DNA from: Typhlomys cinereus
Lineage: Eukaryota > Chordata > Mammalia > Rodentia > Platacanthomyidae
Length of the DNA: 64,000 nucleotides
Direction: 5' to 3'
Assembly: GCA_023101885.1 (NCBI GenBank)
Contig: JALPQD010000213.1
Coordinates: 1,559,001-1,623,000, forward strand
Positions 60,010-64,000 of the stretch are shown here, piece by piece. The notes beneath the pieces were generated by a model that ran no database searches, had not been told where the DNA came from, and saw only the letters and a list, made by a program, of their open reading frames with translations. The translations under genes and the position numbers were made by a program. Position 1 is the first letter of the stretch. Each line of letters opens with the position of its first letter.

Positions 60010-60375
60010 TCTTTTGGGGTGGATGTGAATGAAGATGAATGTGCATGTACATGCATATTCACATATGTGTGAGAGTATGTGTGGGTGTGAGTGAACATGC
60101 ATGTGTGTGAGCATGAATGTAAAGTTGACTTTGGGTGTCTCCCTGGATTCCTTTCTACTTTATCCATTGAGGCAAAGTTTCTCAGTCACAGATGTCTGAT
60201 TGGTTGGACTAATTATCCAGCTTTTGCTGGGAATCACCAGTTTCTATCTCCAAAATTTGAGATTCCAAGTTGCCATAATGCCTGATGGCATTTTTTCTAG
60301 GTTTGGAGCATCTGAACTACTATCCTCACTTTACTTGTGCATCCAAATGCCTTATTTACTGAGCTATTGAACCAG
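60010..60375 (-). repeat. Decayed SINE with TG-rich part
   Basis: A TG/GAATG-rich stretch (about 60010-60120) is followed much later by 'ggtttggagcatctgaactactatcctcact...gccttatttactgagctattgaacc', the remnant of an antisense tRNA-derived head. Possibly a B4-type composite; too diverged to be sure. Confidence 0.4.
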
Positions 60376-60542
60376 CCACAGTCTTCTGTTTTCTTTAGCA
60401 GGATTTTAGTTTGCTGTGTAGGGGTGATCAGTGTCAAGCTATTTTGAAAGTTTGCACATTCTCTTTCCATTTGAGATCATGGGTGGCAAACAAGGATTAC
60501 CTCTTCTTCAAAATAAAGCTTCTTGGGACATACTCATGATTA

Positions 60543-60545
<3 letters not shown>

Positions 60546-60590
<45 letters not shown>
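60546..60590. repeat. (TA)n microsatellite
   Basis: About 21 TA units with one TG interruption, then a short CA run. Confidence 0.9.
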
Positions 60591-60720
60591 CACACACTAT
60601 ACATATGTTACTGTTGCTGACTATTTGATAAAATTCAAGATGAAATAGAGTTTACTACCACAGGTAGCACTGAAAACAAGAAGAACTTTAGGGAATGTGC
60701 TGAACATTATATCAACAGAT

Positions 60721-60732
60721 AAAATAGTGGAC
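60721..60732. repeat. Target site duplication of the inner L1, left copy
   Basis: The 12 bases aaaatagtggac recur at 60981-60992. In both places they belong to the old L1 ORF2 sequence, so removing the insert restores a continuous old L1. Confidence 0.8.
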
Positions 60733-60949
60733 ACAGATTGCACCTCATCGAAGAGGAGGACCCAGAGGAGAGTCTGGCATGCACATTAAAGGATGCTCCA
60801 GGGATGGGAGGGGGAGGCACTGGGGGATGGGGAGGGAAGGGGGAGGGGAGGAGGGCACAGGGGGATAGGGGGTTGGAGGGAGGGGGGACCTGTGTACCTG
60901 TTAAGTTTGTATAAGTGGAAATAAAAAAAAAAACTAAAAAAAAAAAAAA
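60733..60949 (+). mobile_element. LINE-1, 5'-truncated 3' UTR, nested in an older L1
   Basis: Plus-strand L1 3' end: 'gcacctcatcgaagaggaggacccagaggagag', the G-rich polypurine tract (about 60795-60895), 'acctgtgtacctgttaagtttgtataagtgg' and poly(A) at 60920-60949. Same family as 18886-19220 and 43727-45067. Confidence 0.9.
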
Positions 60950-60980
60950 CAAAGAAGCAGAACTGTGTAAAAGAGAAAAA
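60950..60980 (+). other. Short 3'-transduced segment and second poly(A)
   Basis: About 25 non-A-rich bases (caaagaagcagaactgtgta plus) follow the L1 poly(A) and precede a second A run that merges into the target duplication at 60981. This fits a short 3' transduction. No AATAAA lies within it. Confidence 0.6.
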
Positions 60981-60992
60981 AAAATAGTGGAC
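60981..60992. repeat. Target site duplication of the inner L1, right copy
   Basis: Exact 12-base partner of 60721-60732. Confidence 0.8.
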
Positions 60993-61500
60993 CCAGAAAT
61001 AAATCTATGCAGCTGTCATTACCTATTTTTTGAAAACACCAAAAATACAAGGGGTACAAAGATAACATATTCAACATGTTATTCTTGGAAAAATTTTTAT
61101 CCATATGTAGAAAGAGATACTGGATCCCTGTTTATAAGATTCAATTCAAACTGGAGAAGCCTTTATTGTGATATCTGAAACTTAACTGCTAGAGAGACTA
61201 TTAAGAAAGAATATATCAGGATATAGAAATAAGTACAAGCTTTAGGAAAAGATAACGAGAATTGATAAAAGGGGTTTCAGTGAATTCAAATGCTTCTGTT
61301 CAGGAAAGGAAACAAAATGAGGAGATCACCGACCCTATGAACAAAGATGTTTGCCATCTATTTAGCCAGCAAAGGTTTCGTGTCTAAAATATATAATGAT
61401 TTAAAAAATGAAATACTAAAAGTGTAACTATTCGATCAATAAATGGACAAATGAACTGAACAGATATCGTTCAAATGAAGAAACACAAATGCTATAATAG

Positions 61501-61920
61501 TTACTCTTAACTGTTGTTGTGAGAGAGCAATCAAAATCAAGCAACTTAAGGGAGATTTATTCAGTTTACTGTTACAGAAGGGAGAAACAGCCTTTCATGG
61601 CAGATGGACATGACTGGTGGCTGAAGCTGGAGGCAGCTAAGTCACTGCAAACATCCTGGAGAGTCAGAGCTACTCAGTCCAGTAGGCCAGTGGGTGACAG
61701 GCTGAAGACTGGAGGACTCCTAGAAAGTCAAAGTGGAAAGTCTCTCTTCAAAGTCTTCTGTTCTATGGTTCCTTTTATCTGGTTTGCTACTGGGAAGTTC
61801 CAATCAGATCTAGGGCTGGTCTTTGTATTGTAAATGTATTGATCTGGACAGATCTCTTCAGGTAGTCTGACAGCTGATCTTAGTTAATGCCAGGTGTGGT
61901 CAAATTGACATCCAGGATTA
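61501..61920 (+). repeat. Interspersed repeat inserted in the old L1
   Basis: Head 'ctgttgttgtgagagagcaatc...aagcaacttaagggagatttatt', end 'gtggtcaaattgacatccaggattaac'. L1 ORF2 homology stops at about 61500 and resumes after about 61925, which defines the insert. The edges form a 12-base exact inverted repeat (61492-61503, 61919-61930) that also reads as a 9-base imperfect direct repeat. Confidence 0.65.
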
Positions 61921-62874
61921 ACTATTATAGATGCCTAAAAGGTTCATGCAAAAATGATGAATATCTTTAGTCGAAATGAAATTAATCTCAGTATTGAGAT
62001 TCCAACTCACCCCAGTCAAGGCAGCCATGGTGATGAGGAACAGCTTCTACTGTCACTGGGGTGCAAATTGGCAGAGCTGCTGTGGAAAATCAGTACTGAG
62101 ACTCCTTAAAAAACACAACTGACTGTCATTGTGTATCCTAAGGAATCAGTGTCAGATTATCAAGGAGATACTCTTAGTAGTATTCAGAGCTGTGTGATTC
62201 ACAATAGGTAAGTTATACAGTCAGGGTAGGTACCTTACCTACTGGATGAATGGATAATGATGTGTACAGATACATGGAATTTTTTGTAGCCTTAAAGAAG
62301 ACTAAAATTATGTTGTTGGAAGGAACCTGGATCAACAGGAACTCATCACATTAAGTGAAATAAACTAGTCCTGCAAGAATAAATACTACATGCCTTCTTT
62401 CATTGGTGAGATCCAGGGTAAATTTTAAAAATATATGTAAAAGTAGAATACACTGGATATAAAAGTGAACAGGAGATGCACGAGGGAAGAGAAAAAAGGA
62501 AAACTGAGACTGTGAAGGTGATCAGTACATATGATCTGTATGTCTGGAAATGACATAATCAAACTGCTTTGGACCAATTAACCCATAGAAATTTAGCCAG
62601 TGAGACAGAGACACCGTGTCCTGCAATACCTATACAATTTACCATCTTGTCTTTATACGACACTAAATCCTATTGCTCCTCAAATTTCTTCCCATTATAT
62701 TTCCACATTTCCTTAAAAACTATCTTTATACTAATTCTGTTATTGACAAATTATTTTCTTTTGTAATAATTTTGATGATTTCTATATTTCTAGATATCTG
62801 AAAGATCACATGCAAGTGATTATAATTTTATGTTCCCAGTCAATCCAATGCTACTTCTTTAACTTACGTCTTTA

Positions 62875-63145
62875 GAGGCTGGAGAGGTGGCTCAGGGGTT
62901 CTTCTGCCTTGCAGGCGGAAGGTCCTGAGCTCAGATTCTAAACCCCACATACAGACGCTGGGCGGAAGCGGGGCCGGCCTGCGTTTCTGGTCCTGGTAGG
63001 GTGGAGCTTGTGAATCCTGGGGCAGAGTAAACAAGGAGGAGGTGGAGGCGGTCCATGGTGGTTCCCGAATTTGCCCGTAGTTCTACACACACGCACACGC
63101 GCACACACGCATCCACACACACACAATTGAATAAAAAAATCTTGT
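62875..63145 (+). repeat. Dip-like T+ SINE, young CpG-rich subfamily
   Basis: Head 'gaggctggagaggtggctcaggggtt', 'cttgcaggcggaaggtcctgagc', 'gcgtttctggtcctggtagggtggagc', 'ggaggtggaggcggtccatggtggttc', then a CA/CG-containing tail and 'ttgaataaaaaaatctt' with AATAAA and a TCTT terminator-like end. Closest to the copies at 17532 and 18366. Confidence 0.9.
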
Positions 63146-64000
63146 ATTATATTAAAATAAATTTTATGAATTAGGATAAACTTTTGAAAAAATAATACTG
63201 AATGTATACTCAAAGGTTTTCTTACATTTATTGATGTGATCACTTGTGATGCTGTGAATCTTCTGACTGTCTCCTACTTTGGACTTCTGGCAGAAAATGA
63301 AAAAAATGAATATCTCTTGATTAGAATAGTATGTTCTTTCAATAGTTAGAAGGATTTTATTTTCTAGCATTTTGATAAGGTTTTGAACCATTTATTAGAG
63401 AGGTTGTCTACTCTACCTTATCAAAAATTAAGTGGCTGGAGCTGTAGATTTCTGGGTGTTCTATTTTATTCTATTATTTTGCAGATCTCTTTTGTGACAG
63501 GACCATGTTGTATTTGTTGCTACAGCTATGTAATACAATTTCAAGTCAGTTATTGTAATACATCCTTCCATCCATCTCCCCCAAGAGCCTCGTTATTTCA
63601 AGGTCCTCTCTAAAACATTTAATTTGGGAACTACTAACTTCTTTGCGATTGCTTCATTTTTCTTGTACCTCAAGCAGCTCAGGGCCACAGGAGTTCTTTG
63701 GCTTTAATGAATATGTGTGACTGACTCCCCAGTTTCTCCAACTCTTCCTCTTGTCCTGGCCTTGATTTTCTAATTTTGTTAGGCTGTGTTATGGCTTTGA
63801 TTATTTCTAAATGTTAAAGGAGGCATAAAATGTAAAGGTTTTGGAGACAGGTAGCTTAGATGGAATTTGTTTAAATATTACTTTTCAAATGCAAGAAAAT
63901 GTTCTCTGTGATTGTCTGTGGCTGGTGGTAAAGTAGAGACTTCGCTGGGACTGTCTAAAAGGAGACAAAGATGGTGTGGACATGACAGAACGGCCTTCTC
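63146..64000. other. Unique sequence, no gene seen
   Basis: AT-rich sequence with no recognised repeat or exon. The 76-codon frame at 63383-63613 is unrecognised. Confidence 0.4.

Larger units (their letters stand above)
60680..62520 (+). mobile_element. Old LINE-1 fragment, distal ORF2, split by two insertions
   Basis: Plus-strand L1 ORF2 remnant. It runs through 'atcaacagataaaatagtggac', resumes after the first insertion with 'cccagaaataaatctatgcagc', 'aggagatcaccgaccctatg', 'gccatctatttagccagcaaagg', 'caataaatggacaaatgaactgaacag', and after the second with 'gagattccaactcaccccagtcaagg', 'actggatgaatggataatgatgtg' and 'catcacattaagtgaaataaactag'. Many stops; no functional domain. The left edge is approximate. 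Confidence 0.85.

Overview
The window is nuclear DNA from a mammal, almost certainly a rodent. The signs are B1-, B4- and ID-type SINEs, rodent LINE-1 fragments and many long microsatellites. The most frequent repeat is a tRNA-derived SINE with a recognisable A box and B box, a CA-rich 3' half and an AATAAA-containing tail. That layout is the T+ SINE type, known as B2 in murids and Dip in jerboas. The copies here do not read like murine B2, so I favour a jerboa-like (Dipodoidea) source. That is inference from memory of the families; I call the element 'Dip-like' below.

I recognise no complete protein-coding gene, tRNA, rRNA, CRISPR array or bacterial feature. The window looks like intergenic DNA or a very large intron. 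The only gene-like signals are weak. One is a 114-base open exon candidate with good splice sites at 23764-23877 (+). The other is a pair of unrecognised minus-strand reading frames at 8239-7458. Several unique, repeat-free stretches (about 4640-5160, 10480-10760, 33050-33340, 37340-37520, 38500-38650, 49860-50060, 50580-50760) have the texture of conserved noncoding elements, which only an alignment could confirm.

Layout. 1-12.6 kb: mostly unique sequence with a B1, one Dip-like SINE, a (CA)n, a possible L1 tail, the minus-strand reading frames and a GAAA tract. 12.6-21.7 kb: dense in repeats, with two B4-type composites, five Dip-like SINEs and a 5'-truncated L1 that appears to have carried a SINE along by 3' transduction. 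21.7-30 kb: mixed unique sequence, exon candidate, older repeats and GGAA tracts. 30-46 kb: an old L1-lineage fragment split by a 400-base repeat, several SINEs, a GGGGA tract, a long quiet stretch with candidate conserved elements, and a 1.4-kb L1 with 21-base target site duplications and a 3' transduction. 46-64 kb: an ancient L1 3' end, a 26-base minisatellite, a CpG-dense (TGCG)n, mixed tetranucleotide repeats, and an old L1 broken by two later insertions.

No previously undescribed system is evident. The most informative biology is in the retrotransposons: all three youngest-looking L1 insertions carry extra 3' sequence before their downstream target site duplication. In one case the transcript seems to have ended at the poly(A) signal of a downstream SINE.
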